Origin: Frateuria sp. Soil773
Lineage (GTDB): Bacteria; Pseudomonadota; Gammaproteobacteria; Xanthomonadales; Rhodanobacteraceae
Length of the DNA: 64,000 nucleotides
NCBI RefSeq assembly: GCF_001428405.1
Contig: NZ_LMSL01000003.1
Span: 277 to 64,276 of the forward strand
Direction of reading: 5' to 3'
The notes below the pieces were generated by a model. It worked only from the letters and a program-made list of their open reading frames with translations. It did not search any database and was not told the DNA's origin. Of the stretch, positions 41,522-50,347 are shown piece by piece; position 1 is the stretch's first letter, and the number at the start of each line of letters is the position of its first letter. The position numbers and the translations under genes are program-made.

Positions 41522-43006
41522 ATGACCCGGCTCGTGATCGTCGTCGAGAAGGCCTCCGACTGGAGCTCCTACTACCCTTCCGTCGACGTGGTGAGCGCGA
41601 TGGACTACCTGCGCGAACCGATCGGCGGCGACGACGAGCGCACCCACGTCATCAACCTGTGCCGCAGCTACAAGTACCTGGGCACCGGCTACTACGTGTC
41701 GCTGCTGGCCGAGGCGCGCGGGCACCGGGTGATGCCGTCGGTGCGCACGGTGAACGACCTGCGCCGGCGCTCGCTGTACGGCCTGGACATCGACGACCTC
41801 AACGCCAAGCTCACCCACTTCCTGCCGGCCGGCGGGCGCGACACCACCGACTTCGGCATCCTGGTGTACTTCGGCGAGACCGCCTACCCGGCGCTGCAGG
41901 ACCTGGCGCGGCAGGTGTTCGAGATGTTCCCCTGCCCGCTGCTGCGCATCGAGTTCGAGCGCGACCGCGTGTGGCAGGTCAGCTCGATCAAGCCGGTCGG
42001 CCTGCACACGCTGGACGACGCGCAGGAAGACGCCTTCGCCGAGGAGCTCGACCGCTTCTCCAAGAAGCTGTGGCGCAAGCCGCGCGCGCGCCGGCGCTTC
42101 CGCTACGACCTGGCGATGCTGGTCGATCCGGCCGAGCAGATGCCGCCGTCGAACAAGAAGGCGCTCAAATCGTTCATCGCCGCCGGCAAGGAGCTGGGCA
42201 TCGAGGTCGACCCGATCGGCAAGAACGACTACCAGCGACTGGCCGAGTACGACGGCCTGTTCATCCGCGAAACCACCGCCAGCGACAACCACACCTACCG
42301 CTTCGCGCACCGCGCGGAGAAGGAAGGCATGGTGGTGATCGACGACCCGACCTCGATCCTGCGCTGCACCAACAAGATCTTCCTCAACGACCTGATGGTG
42401 TCGCGCAAGCTGGCGGTGCCGCGCACCGAGATCCTGTACCGCGACAACGCCAAGGCGACCGGCGACGTGGCGGCCCGGCTCGGTTTCCCGCTGGTGCTGA
42501 AGATCCCCGACGGCTCGTTCTCGCGCGGGGTGGTCAAGGTGGAGAGCGCCGAGGCGCTGGACAAGGCATCCGGCGAGCTGTTCCAGCACAGCGCCCTGCT
42601 GCTGGCGCAGGAGTTCGTCTACACCGAGTTCGACTGGCGCATCGGCGTGCTCAACCGCGAGCCGCTGTATGCGTGCAAGTACTACATGTCGCGCGGCCAC
42701 TGGCAGATCTACAACCACGGCGCCAAGGGCACCGCGAAGTCCGGCGGCTTCGAGACCATCCCCGTGCGCGACGCCCCCTCCGAGGTGGTGAAGCTGGCGC
42801 TGAAGGCGACCCAGCCGATCGGCGACGGCCTGTACGGCGTGGACCTGAAGCAGGTCGGCGACCGGCCGGTGGTGATCGAGGTGAACGACAACCCGTCGAT
42901 CGACGCCGGGGTGGAGGACGCCTACCTCGGCGACGACCTGTACCTGCGCGTGATGCAGGAATTCCTGCGCCGGATGGAACACAAGCGCTTGGGGATAGGC
43001 CGCTAG
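41522..43006 (+). CDS. RimK-like ATP-grasp ligase with RLAN N-terminal domain
   Basis: A 494-residue protein. The N-terminal part (about 1-160) has the pattern of the RimK-like ATP-grasp N-terminal domain: VVEKASDWSSYYPSVDVV, YLGTGYYVSLLAEARGHRVMPSVRT and FGILVYFGETAYPALQDLARQVFEMF. The C-terminal half (about 270-480) is the ATP-grasp fold, with FPLVLKIPDGSFSRGVVKV and the Mg site VVIEVNDNPSID. ATP-grasp ligases join a carboxylate to an amine; the substrate here is unknown. A role in making a modified peptide, together with the divergent GNAT, has been proposed for such pairs; this is inference for this genome. Confidence 0.85.
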   Translation: MTRLVIVVEKASDWSSYYPSVDVVSAMDYLREPIGGDDERTHVINLCRSYKYLGTGYYVSLLAEARGHRVMPSVRTVNDLRRRSLYGLDIDDLNAKLTHFLPAGGRDTTDFGILVYFGETAYPALQDLARQVFEMFPCPLLRIEFERDRVWQVSSIKPVGLHTLDDAQEDAFAEELDRFSKKLWRKPRARRRFRYDLAMLVDPAEQMPPSNKKALKSFIAAGKELGIEVDPIGKNDYQRLAEYDGLFIRETTASDNHTYRFAHRAEKEGMVVIDDPTSILRCTNKIFLNDLMVSRKLAVPRTEILYRDNAKATGDVAARLGFPLVLKIPDGSFSRGVVKVESAEALDKASGELFQHSALLLAQEFVYTEFDWRIGVLNREPLYACKYYMSRGHWQIYNHGAKGTAKSGGFETIPVRDAPSEVVKLALKATQPIGDGLYGVDLKQVGDRPVVIEVNDNPSIDAGVEDAYLGDDLYLRVMQEFLRRMEHKRLGIGR

Positions 43007-43053
43007 CTAGGTTCATGGCTGCCTTGTGCGAAGGGCAAGCTTCTGGGCCCTGG

Positions 43054-43306
43054 CCTCAGAAGTTGTTCAAAATCCCCTGGGCATTCCTATGAAACGTCAT
43101 CCCAGCGAAAGCTGGGATCCAGTGCCTTTAGGTTTTGGGGGAAGAAAGTCGCTGGATGACTCGCTGCGCTCGCCCCTTCGGGGCCAGCCTTCGGCTGTTC
43201 AACGCTCGCAAGGCTCGCTTTTGTCCTGCTTGAAAGCCGCAGGAATGACGAGCAGGGGAACATGAAGGGATTCCAGTCCGACAGGGAGATTTTGACAGGC
43301 TCTCAT
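43054..43306. repeat. Family A intergenic repeat, copy 3
   Basis: Left end CTCAGAAGTTGTTCAAAATC and right end GATTTTGACAGGCTCTCAT are imperfect inverse copies. The inner core CGTCATCCCAGCGAAAGC…GGAATGACG is like copy 1, with an insertion of about 45 bp that also appears in the 11926 copy. It fills the 349-bp gap between the RimK-like gene and the GGDEF-EAL gene. Confidence 0.8.
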
Positions 43307-43355
43307 CTACACCATCGGTTGTGGCGCGGCGAAACAACCTCTTGAAACATCACAG

Positions 43356-45440
43356 CTAGCGCACGTCTTCGGCGGCGGACACGAACTCGCCGGCCAGCAG
43401 CGCCGGCACCCGCTCCGGCGGCAGCGGCGGCATGAACAGGTAGCCCTGGCCGACGTCGCAGCCGGCCCGCTGCAGCCATTCGACCTGCTCCTCGGTCTCG
43501 ATGCCCTCGGCGATCGTCTGCAGCCGCAGCCGCCGGGCCAGCGCGATGATCGCCTCGGTGATGTCGCGGTCCTCCTGGCTGAGGCCGGCGCCCTGCACGA
43601 ACGACTGGTCGATCTTGATCGACCGCGCCGGCAGGTGGCGCAGGTGGCTGAGGCTGGAGAAGCCGGTGCCGAAGTCGTCGATCGCCATGTGGAAGCCCAG
43701 CGTCTCCAGTTGGCGCAACTGGCGCAGGGTGTGCTCGGCGTTCTTCATCGCCGCTGATTCGGTGATCTCGAACTCGATCGCCTCGTGCGGCAGGTCGAGC
43801 GCGGCCATCGTGCGCAGCAGGCTCTCGGCGAAGTGGCTGTCCTGGATCTCCTGCGGCGACACGTTGATCGCCACCGGCACCAGCGGCAGCGCCTGCGCCC
43901 GCCACTGGGTGATCTGCTGCACCACCTGGCGCAGGATCACCGAGCCGAGCCGCGCGATCAGGCCGCTGGTCTCGGCCAGCGGCACGAAGCTCTTGGGCAG
44001 CAGCAGGCCGCGCTGCGGATGCGCCCAGCGCGCGAGTGCCTCCAGCCCGACCAGCCGGCGCGTGCGCAGGTCGACCTTGGGCTGGTAGTGCACCAGGATC
44101 TCGCCGTGCTGCAGGGCCTCGCGTAGCTCCGCCGACAGCACCAGCCGGTGCCGCGCCTCCTCGGTCATCCGCTGCTGGTAGAAGCAGTAGCCGGCCTTGC
44201 CCTGCTCCTTCGCCGCGTACATCGCCAGGTCGGCGTGGCGCAGCAGGCTGGCGGCGTCCTCGCCGTCGCGCGGGAACATCGCCACGCCGATGCTCGGCGT
44301 GGCGGTGACGTTGTGCTCGGCCACCTGCACCGGCCGCCCCACCAGGGCGAGGATCTTCTCGCAGATGATGATCAGGTTGGCCTCGCTGCGGTAGCGCTCC
44401 AGCACGATCACGAACTCGTCGCCGCCGAAGCGCGCCACCGTGTCGCGCGGGCGCACCGCCGCGCACAGCGCCGAGGCGACCGAGCGCAGGAACTGGTCGC
44501 CCGCCTCGTGGCCGAGGGTGTCGTTGATCGACTTGAAGCCGTCCAGGTCGATGAACATCACCGCCACCTCGAACCGCTCGCGCTGCGCCTGCGGCAGCAG
44601 CCGCTGCAGCAGGTCGAGCACGTTGGCGCGGTTCGGCAGCCGGGTCAGCGCGTCGTGGAAGGCCTGGTGGGCCAGCGCGTCGCGCGCCGCGCGCAGCTCG
44701 CGGTGGATGTCGTCGGCATGGCGCTCCATCCGCCGGTGCGCCAGGCTCGCGCAGAGGGTGAGCAGCAGCAGCAGGCCGGAGGCGAGGCTGACGGCCAGGC
44801 CGAGCGCCGACCCGTGCAGGCCACTGAACGCGGCCAGGCTGACCGCGCCGTCGGGCAGGCCGGCGGCGGCGGTGCCGAGGTAGTGCGCGGCGGCGATGCC
44901 GCCGCCGATCAGGCCGACCGCCCACAGCCGGGACGACGGCCGCCGGCCGCGCCGGGACCGGGCGTTGAGCCACAGGCCGGCAACCGGGCCGAGCATACCC
45001 AGCAGCAGCGCCAGCGTCGCCAGCCGGCCGTTCCATGCGAACCCCGGCTGCATGCGCAGCGCCAGCAACCCCAGGCAGTGCATGCCGGCGAGGCCGGCGC
45101 CGAGCACCGCGCCGGGCAGCCAGATCGCGGGCGCGGCGCGGGTGTGGCGGGCCACCAGCCAAAGCACGGCGGCGGCGGCCAGCACGATCGGCAGCATCGA
45201 CAGCAGGGTCAGGCCGATGCCGTAGCCCAGCGGCGTGCCCGTCCTGGCCGCCAGCAGGCCGGTGAAGTGCATCGCCCATACGCCCGAGCCCGTCGCCAAC
45301 GCGCCGGCGACGGTCCACAGCAGGGCGGCGGGCCCGCGCGTCCGGGCGATGCGGCCGACCACGCTGAAGGCGACATAGGCGTCGAACGCGGCCAGCGCGA
45401 TCGATCCCCCGACCAGCCAGGCGTTGTAGGTCAGCGCCAT
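43356..45440 (-). CDS. MHYT-GGDEF-EAL cyclic-di-GMP protein
   Basis: A 694-residue inner-membrane protein. The N-terminal membrane region holds three MHYT-type motifs (WAMHFTGLLA, AGMHCLGLLA, AAHYLGTAAA), thought to sense a small ligand such as O2, CO or NO via metal. The GGDEF domain is intact (RFGGDEFVIVLE near residue 338), with an RPRD inhibitory site five residues before it. The EAL domain is also intact: GLEALARW near 466, DDFGTGFSSLSHL and EGIETEEQ. Both synthesis and hydrolysis of c-di-GMP are therefore possible. ATG 45440 or 45443 opens the first helix; the frame extends further upstream without a good ribosome site. Confidence 0.92.
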   Translation of the reverse strand: MALTYNAWLVGGSIALAAFDAYVAFSVVGRIARTRGPAALLWTVAGALATGSGVWAMHFTGLLAARTGTPLGYGIGLTLLSMLPIVLAAAAVLWLVARHTRAAPAIWLPGAVLGAGLAGMHCLGLLALRMQPGFAWNGRLATLALLLGMLGPVAGLWLNARSRRGRRPSSRLWAVGLIGGGIAAAHYLGTAAAGLPDGAVSLAAFSGLHGSALGLAVSLASGLLLLLTLCASLAHRRMERHADDIHRELRAARDALAHQAFHDALTRLPNRANVLDLLQRLLPQAQRERFEVAVMFIDLDGFKSINDTLGHEAGDQFLRSVASALCAAVRPRDTVARFGGDEFVIVLERYRSEANLIIICEKILALVGRPVQVAEHNVTATPSIGVAMFPRDGEDAASLLRHADLAMYAAKEQGKAGYCFYQQRMTEEARHRLVLSAELREALQHGEILVHYQPKVDLRTRRLVGLEALARWAHPQRGLLLPKSFVPLAETSGLIARLGSVILRQVVQQITQWRAQALPLVPVAINVSPQEIQDSHFAESLLRTMAALDLPHEAIEFEITESAAMKNAEHTLRQLRQLETLGFHMAIDDFGTGFSSLSHLRHLPARSIKIDQSFVQGAGLSQEDRDITEAIIALARRLRLQTIAEGIETEEQVEWLQRAGCDVGQGYLFMPPLPPERVPALLAGEFVSAAEDVR

Positions 45441-45551
45441 CATTGTTGCTGCGGCCTTCCCCCGGCAGAGCGCTGTGCAAGAGCTGACAAGCCAGCCGAG
45501 CTTGCAGCACAAGCATGGGGGCAGGCAAGCGCCGGTTGATGCCGGCCGGCG

Positions 45552-45761
45552 TCAGCCCGGGCGCGTCGGCGCCGCGCGGCGCAACTGCATGCCGGCCAGC
45601 AGGCTGAGCGGTGCGACCAGCAGCCAGAACAGCGGCGACCAGCCCAGCCGCTCGGTGTGGACGGGCAGGGGCGTCAGCGCCAGCAGGAAGCCGCCGAGCA
45701 GCAGCCAGCCGCCCGCGGCGAGCGCGAGCCAGTGGAACAGGTCGCGGGAAAGGGTGGCCAT
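45552..45761 (-). CDS. Small two-helix membrane protein
   Basis: A 69-residue protein with two hydrophobic helices (about 10-30 and 42-60) separated by a short loop (HTERLGWSP), ending in RRAAPTRPG. Codon third positions fit a real gene. It has no recognisable family and a weak ribosome site, and sits between the GGDEF-EAL gene and aroE in opposite orientation to aroE. Confidence 0.5.
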   Translation of the reverse strand: MATLSRDLFHWLALAAGGWLLLGGFLLALTPLPVHTERLGWSPLFWLLVAPLSLLAGMQLRRAAPTRPG

Positions 45762-45859
45762 GGCGGTGAGACTCCGAAATGGGCGGGAGGCCAGCGTCGC
45801 GGCTGGCCGTCTCAGCGGCTGCGACCACTACAATGCGCCAACCCCCGCTGGAGCCCGCA

Positions 45860-46690
45860 ATGAGCGAACCTTCCCGTTATGCCGTGTTCGGCCATCCGAT
45901 CGGCCACTCGCTGTCGCCGCAGATCCACCAGGCCTTCGCGCAGCAGTTCGGCATCGCCCTGGGCTACCGCGCGATCGATGCCGCGCCGGCGGCCTTCGCC
46001 GGAGCGGTCCGGGATTTCTTCGCCGACGGCGGCCACGGCGCCAACGTCACCCTGCCGCACAAGGCCGCCGCGTTCGCGCTCGCCGACCGGCGCAGCGAGG
46101 CGGCGCAGCGCGCCGGCACCGCCAACGTGCTGACCCGCCTGCCCGACGGCCGGCTGGCCGCGCACAACACCGACGGCACCGGCATGGTGCGCGACCTCAC
46201 CGAGCGGCACCGGGTGGACCTGCGCGGCCACACCGCGCTGCTGCTGGGTGCCGGCGGCGCCGCCCGCGGCGTGGCGTGGAACCTGCTCGACGCCGGGGTG
46301 GAGACGCTGACCATCGTCAACCGCTCGCCCGCCGCGGCCGATGCGCTGGCCGACGCGATCGGCGAGCCGGCGCGCGCGCATACGCGCTACTGGGAAGACC
46401 TGGCCGACATCGGCAGCTACGACCTGATCGTCAACGCCACTTCGGCCGGCGTGCTGGGCAGCGCGCTCGACCTGCCGTTCGCGCTCGCCGGCGCGCGCGC
46501 GCTCTGCTACGACCTGTCCTACGGCGCCGCCGCCGCCGGCTTCCTCGCCTGGGCGAAGGCCGCCGGCGCGCGCTACGCCTTCGACGGCCTCGGCATGCTG
46601 GTGGAAACCGCTGCCGATGCGTTCGAGCTGTGGCACGGCCATCGCCCGGACACCGAGCCGGTGTACCGCACGCTGCGCGAGCGCTACTGA
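45860..46690 (+). CDS. aroE: Shikimate dehydrogenase
   Basis: A 276-residue NADPH enzyme reducing 3-dehydroshikimate to shikimate in aromatic amino-acid synthesis. Signatures are FGHPIGHSLSPQIHQAFA, GANVTLPHK with the catalytic lysine, NTDGTGMVRDL and the nucleotide-binding LLLGAGGAARGVAWNLL with NRSPA. The ATG at 45860 gives the usual start; TACAAT near 45829 could be its -10 box. Confidence 0.96.
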   Translation: MSEPSRYAVFGHPIGHSLSPQIHQAFAQQFGIALGYRAIDAAPAAFAGAVRDFFADGGHGANVTLPHKAAAFALADRRSEAAQRAGTANVLTRLPDGRLAAHNTDGTGMVRDLTERHRVDLRGHTALLLGAGGAARGVAWNLLDAGVETLTIVNRSPAAADALADAIGEPARAHTRYWEDLADIGSYDLIVNATSAGVLGSALDLPFALAGARALCYDLSYGAAAAGFLAWAKAAGARYAFDGLGMLVETAADAFELWHGHRPDTEPVYRTLRERY

Positions 46691-46818
46691 ACCTCCGCGC
46701 CGGGGCGGCGGCAGCCACCCCGGCCGTCACCGGCCTGACATACGCCGGCGCTACGTTGGCGGCCTCGCCCGGCATTCCCCAGACGCACGGGCGGCCACCT
46801 TCCTCCCGTAGCGACGCC

Positions 46819-47343
46819 ATGCCCCGATCCCGTCCCGCCGTGTCCGCCCGGCGCGCTTCCGCCCTCGCCGGCCTGCTGCTGGCGGCACTGCTGGCCGCCG
46901 GCGGCGCGGTCGGCCTGCGCCGGCACGCGTCCGCCGCGGAAGCCGCGGTGGCGGCGCCGGCCGACGACGACAGCGGAGGCGTCGCCATCCTGCTCGGCCT
47001 AGCCGGCACGGCGGTGCGGGAGAAGCGCCTGGTGGCGCCGGCCGGCAGCAACGCCTACGAGTTCTACCTGAGCGTGCTGCAACTGGAACCGGACAACCGG
47101 CCCGTGCAGGACGCCCTGCGCCAGCTGTTCCCCGCCGCCACGGCCGAGGTGGAGCGCGCGATCAATGCGCTCGAACTGGACGAGGCGCAGCGCGAGCTGC
47201 GCCTGCTGCGCGAGTTCGACAGCACCAACTTCACCCTGTCGCTGCTCGGCGGCAAGCTCGACGCCCAGCGCCAGATCGTGATCCGCCAGGACGAGGAACG
47301 CGCCGCGATCATCCAGGCGCAGGCGGCCGCGGCGGCGCGCTGA
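46819..47343 (+). CDS. Membrane-anchored protein resembling the N-terminal region of TonB-like proteins
   Basis: A 174-residue protein with one N-terminal membrane helix (about 13-33), a short linker and a helical domain (VREKRLVAPAGSNAYEFYLSVLQLEPDN…QDALRQLFPAATAEVERAINALELDEAQRELRLLREF). I recall similar helical domains N-terminal to TonB-type C-terminal domains in Xanthomonadales, but here the protein stops at 47343 in an alanine-rich helix with no TonB domain. It may be a shortened relative or a separate protein. It lies 128 bp after aroE and is convergent with a decayed phosphatase gene. Confidence 0.5.
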   Translation: MPRSRPAVSARRASALAGLLLAALLAAGGAVGLRRHASAAEAAVAAPADDDSGGVAILLGLAGTAVREKRLVAPAGSNAYEFYLSVLQLEPDNRPVQDALRQLFPAATAEVERAINALELDEAQRELRLLREFDSTNFTLSLLGGKLDAQRQIVIRQDEERAAIIQAQAAAAAR

Positions 47344-47349
47344 GGCCGT

Positions 47350-47672
47350 TGCTGTCCGGCGCGGCAGCGGCCCGGCCTTCTTCCGCAGCAGGGCGACCAG
47401 CCCGGGCTGCATGCAGCCGTAGTCGTCGGGAATGCCGAGCACCGCGATGCGCTTGCCGCGCAGCCGCTCGCGATGGCGCGCCAGCAAGTCGGCGGCGATG
47501 CGGGGTTTCCATCGCCAGGATCAGCTCGGCCCGGTCCAGTCGCTCGGCCGGCAGCGACGTGTCGGCCGAGCCGGCGAGCCCGGCCGGATCCGTCTCCAGG
47601 CCATTGCCGCGAGCACGCGTTCGGCGGCGGGGTTGCGCTGGCGCATTGCTGGCTGCACAGGAACGGCACGCG
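47350..47672 (-). pseudogene. Decayed low-molecular-weight protein-tyrosine-phosphatase-like gene
   Basis: On the minus strand, pieces of one protein appear in changing frames. RVPFLCSQQ comes first, then RQRNPAAERVLA, then GLETDPAGLAGSADTSLPAERLDRAELILAMETPHRRR, and finally LLARHRERLRGKRIAVLGIPDDYGCMQPGLVALLRKKAGP. Together these follow the order of small phosphatase-like proteins that begin VLFxCSQNRLRSPTAE and end with GIPDDYxxMQPxLVALL. At least three frameshifts separate the pieces, so no functional product is expected unless the sequence contains errors. Confidence 0.72.
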
Positions 47673-47694
47673 GCGAGGTGCCGTTGGCGTGCCT

Positions 47695-47900
47695 TCTCAG
47701 AGACTGTTCAAAATCTCCCGGTTATGCCCCACGAAGCGTCATCCCAGCGGAAGCTGGGATCCAGTGCCTTTGGGTTTTGGAGAAAGGGAAAGTCGCTGGA
47801 TGACCAGCCCTGCGGCTGTTGAAAAGCGCCTCGCAGGAATGACGAATGGCGAGCATGAGGGGATTCCGGTTCGACAGGGAGACCTTGAACAGGCTCTCAA
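47695..47900. repeat. Family A intergenic repeat, copy 4
   Basis: Left end TCTCAGAGACTGTTCAAAATC and right end CCTTGAACAGGCTCTCAA are inverse copies. The core CGTCATCCCAGCGGAAGC…GGAATGACG lies within. The right end touches the stop codon of the carbonic anhydrase gene (47897-47899). Confidence 0.82.
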
Positions 47901-48433
47901 GCCGGGTCGAGATAGTCGTTCTTCAGCCGCACGTAGTGGTCGGCCGAATAGCGCAACTGCTCGACCTGCGCCTCGCTGAGCAGGCGCACGAACTTCGCCG
48001 GGTTGCCCAGCCACAGCTCGCGCTTGCCCACCGTCTTGCCCGGCGGCACCACCGCGCCGGCGCCGACGAAGCCGTACTTCTTCACCACCGCGCCGTCGAG
48101 CACGCAGGCGTGCATGCCGATCAGGCAGTAGTCCTCGATGGTGCAGGCATGCACCACCGCGGCGTGGCCTACGGTGACGCCCTCGCCGATCAGGCAGGGA
48201 TAGCCGCCGATCGAGTACGGGCCGTCGTGCGCGACGTGCACGATGCTGCCGTCCTGGATGTTGGTGCGGGCGCCGACGCGGATGCGGTTGACGTCGCCGC
48301 GCAGCACCGCGCCGGGCCAGATCGAGACGTCGTCGCCCAGCACCACGTCGCCGATCACGCTGGCGGCCGGATCGACGTAGACGCGCTGGCCGAGACGCGG
48401 CGCGATGCCCTTGTAGCTGCGTAGGTGGTTCAT
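47897..48433 (-). CDS. Gamma carbonic anhydrase-like hexapeptide protein (YrdA/CaiE type)
   Basis: A 178-residue left-handed beta-helix protein. Hexapeptide repeats are visible (IGDVVLGDDVSIWPGAVLRGDVNRIRVG). The three zinc-binding histidine contexts of gamma carbonic anhydrases are SIVHVAHDG and VGHAAVVHACTIEDYCLIGMHA. Such proteins bind metal and form trimers; carbonic anhydrase activity is variable in the family. The ATG at 48433 is preferred because longer frames run into the neighbouring patatin gene's shadow. Confidence 0.92.
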   Translation of the reverse strand: MNHLRSYKGIAPRLGQRVYVDPAASVIGDVVLGDDVSIWPGAVLRGDVNRIRVGARTNIQDGSIVHVAHDGPYSIGGYPCLIGEGVTVGHAAVVHACTIEDYCLIGMHACVLDGAVVKKYGFVGAGAVVPPGKTVGKRELWLGNPAKFVRLLSEAQVEQLRYSADHYVRLKNDYLDPA

Positions 48434-48489
48434 CCGCGCATGGTAGCCGCGGGCGCCGCGGCCGGCGAACTTCCATGCGGGAGCGGCCG

Positions 48490-50235
48490 CTACGCGCCGG
48501 TGCGCGCCTGTGCCTCCAGCACCTCGAGCGCGTGCCGGTAGCCGGCGTCCACCGCGCGGCGCCAGTCCTTCCAGTCGAGCACGCCGATATGCTCCAGCGG
48601 CGGCGTCAGCAGCAGGTCGGCGCGGGCGCGGCGCTCGGCGCTGGCGTCCTCGCTGTTGACCATCGCCGCGCGCACCAGGGTGGACACCAGGCCCGGCCGG
48701 TGGACGTCGTGGCGGCGCTGCCACAGCAGCCGCCACAAGGGCGGCGTGGCGAACTCCTCCACGCCGGCCTGCAGGATGATGTCGGCGCGCACGTCCAGCG
48801 CGGTGAGGTGCGCGATGCCGTCGGCCGCCATCACGTCGGTGGGCAGGTTGTTCATCAGGGCGCCGTCGATGAACACGTGGCCGTGGTGCAGCACCGGCGG
48901 CAGCACGCCCGGGATCGCGCTGGAGGCGCGCAGCCACAGCCATAGCGGGCCGTGCCGGTGCACCATCATGCCGTCGCCGGACAGGCTGGTGGAGACGCAG
49001 AAGAACGGCAGCCGCAGGTCCTCGATGTCCAGCGCGCCGAACGCGCGGCGCAGCATCAGCGCGGCGCGGTGGCCGCGGGTCAGCGCCACCAGCGGCAGGG
49101 TCCAGTCCGACAGCGGCCGGCCGGCGACGAAGGCGCGCACGCAGCGCTCGGCCACTTCGTCCGTCGACCAGCCGGCGGCGACGCCGGCGCCGATGATCGC
49201 GCCGATGCTGGTGCCGCCGACCGCGTCGAACACGCGGCCGGCCTCGTGCAGCGCGCGCAGCGCGCCCAGGTGCGCCAGCCCGCGCGCGCCGCCGCCGGCC
49301 AGCACCAGGCCGCGGCCGTGGCCGCCGATCAGCCGCGCCAGCCGCTCGATGTCGGCGTCGTTGCAGAGGTGGTGGTGGCGCAGCTCGCCCTCGAACTGCG
49401 CGCGCCAGCGTTGCGCCGCGCCGAGGCTGGCGCCATGGCCGGCATGCAGCAGCAACAGGTGCCGCGGCCGGTGCCGGGCCAGCTCGGGCCGGTGCGGCGC
49501 CACCTCCGGCCACGGCCGCGCCGGCTGGGCCGCCTGCGCCGGCAGCAGCAGCACGTCGGCCTGCCGCAGGCAGCGCTGGCGCCAGGCCGGGTCGCTATCG
49601 GCGTCCAGGTAGATCACGAAATGCCGCTGCGCCTCGCGCTCGGCGAACCAGTCGCTGCCGCGCCCGGCGCCGTGCCCGGCATCGATCACCGCGCAACTGC
49701 CGTACGGCTCCAGGGCTTTGGCCAGCCGCATCGCCAGCGCGCGTGCCGGCACGCTGGCGTCCACCGGCAGCAGCGCGAAGGTGCGTGGATTGCCCGGCGG
49801 TTCGTGTTCGCGCTCGCGCTGCAGCAACCGCGCCAGCGCCGTCCGGGTGATCCCCAGCATGGCCTGCGGGTAGCGGCCGACCAGCGCCTCGAAGGCGGCG
49901 CGGTCCAGCCGCAGCAGCTCGGAGTCGCGCAGCGCGCGCACGCCGCGGTTGCGCGCGCTGCCGCCGAGCAGGCTGATCTCGCCCACGCACTCGCCGGCGG
50001 TGACCAGGTGCAGCGGTTCGCCGGGATGCGCGCCGTCGTCGCCGGCGAACACGCCCAGGCTGCCGCTCTTGAGCAGGTACAGCGCGTCGGCCGGTTCGCC
50101 CGGCTCGAACAGCGGCCGCCCGCCGGGCAGGCAGAACCAGCCAAGCTGCGCCGACAGGCCTTCGAGCGCCGCGCGGTCGAGCATCGCGAACAGGGGATTG
50201 CGGGCCAGCAGGCTGACGATGTCGGGGACGCTCAC
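48490..50235 (-). CDS. Patatin-like phospholipase with cyclic-nucleotide-binding-type domain
   Basis: A 581-residue protein of the neuropathy-target-esterase/RssA-like group. The N-terminal part (about 1-135) is a cNMP-binding-type beta roll (LFEPGEPADALYLLKSGSLGVFAG…GECVGEISLLGG), the middle part (140-290) is an alpha/beta region, and the C-terminal patatin domain has LAGGGARGLAHLGAL near 312, GGTSIGAIIG near 339 and the catalytic IDGALMNN near 454. The start is most likely the GTG at 50235 (VSVPDIVSLLARNPLFAML); upstream extension is basic and unlike the family. It is divergent from oligopeptidase A. Confidence 0.9.
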   Translation of the reverse strand: MSVPDIVSLLARNPLFAMLDRAALEGLSAQLGWFCLPGGRPLFEPGEPADALYLLKSGSLGVFAGDDGAHPGEPLHLVTAGECVGEISLLGGSARNRGVRALRDSELLRLDRAAFEALVGRYPQAMLGITRTALARLLQREREHEPPGNPRTFALLPVDASVPARALAMRLAKALEPYGSCAVIDAGHGAGRGSDWFAEREAQRHFVIYLDADSDPAWRQRCLRQADVLLLPAQAAQPARPWPEVAPHRPELARHRPRHLLLLHAGHGASLGAAQRWRAQFEGELRHHHLCNDADIERLARLIGGHGRGLVLAGGGARGLAHLGALRALHEAGRVFDAVGGTSIGAIIGAGVAAGWSTDEVAERCVRAFVAGRPLSDWTLPLVALTRGHRAALMLRRAFGALDIEDLRLPFFCVSTSLSGDGMMVHRHGPLWLWLRASSAIPGVLPPVLHHGHVFIDGALMNNLPTDVMAADGIAHLTALDVRADIILQAGVEEFATPPLWRLLWQRRHDVHRPGLVSTLVRAAMVNSEDASAERRARADLLLTPPLEHIGVLDWKDWRRAVDAGYRHALEVLEAQARTGA

Positions 50236-50347
50236 GCGCCGATGGTACGACGCGTTTGGTGACAATGCGGCACCAAACGCCGTCACGCCGCACAGCTTGA
50301 TTTCGCCGCGGCCGCTCGCCACGCTGGCGGCCTCCAAGGAGCCCCGC

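Noticed and set aside
41402-42982. Minus-strand frame opposite the RimK-like gene
   Set aside because: Shadow; His/Val/Gln-rich with no family.
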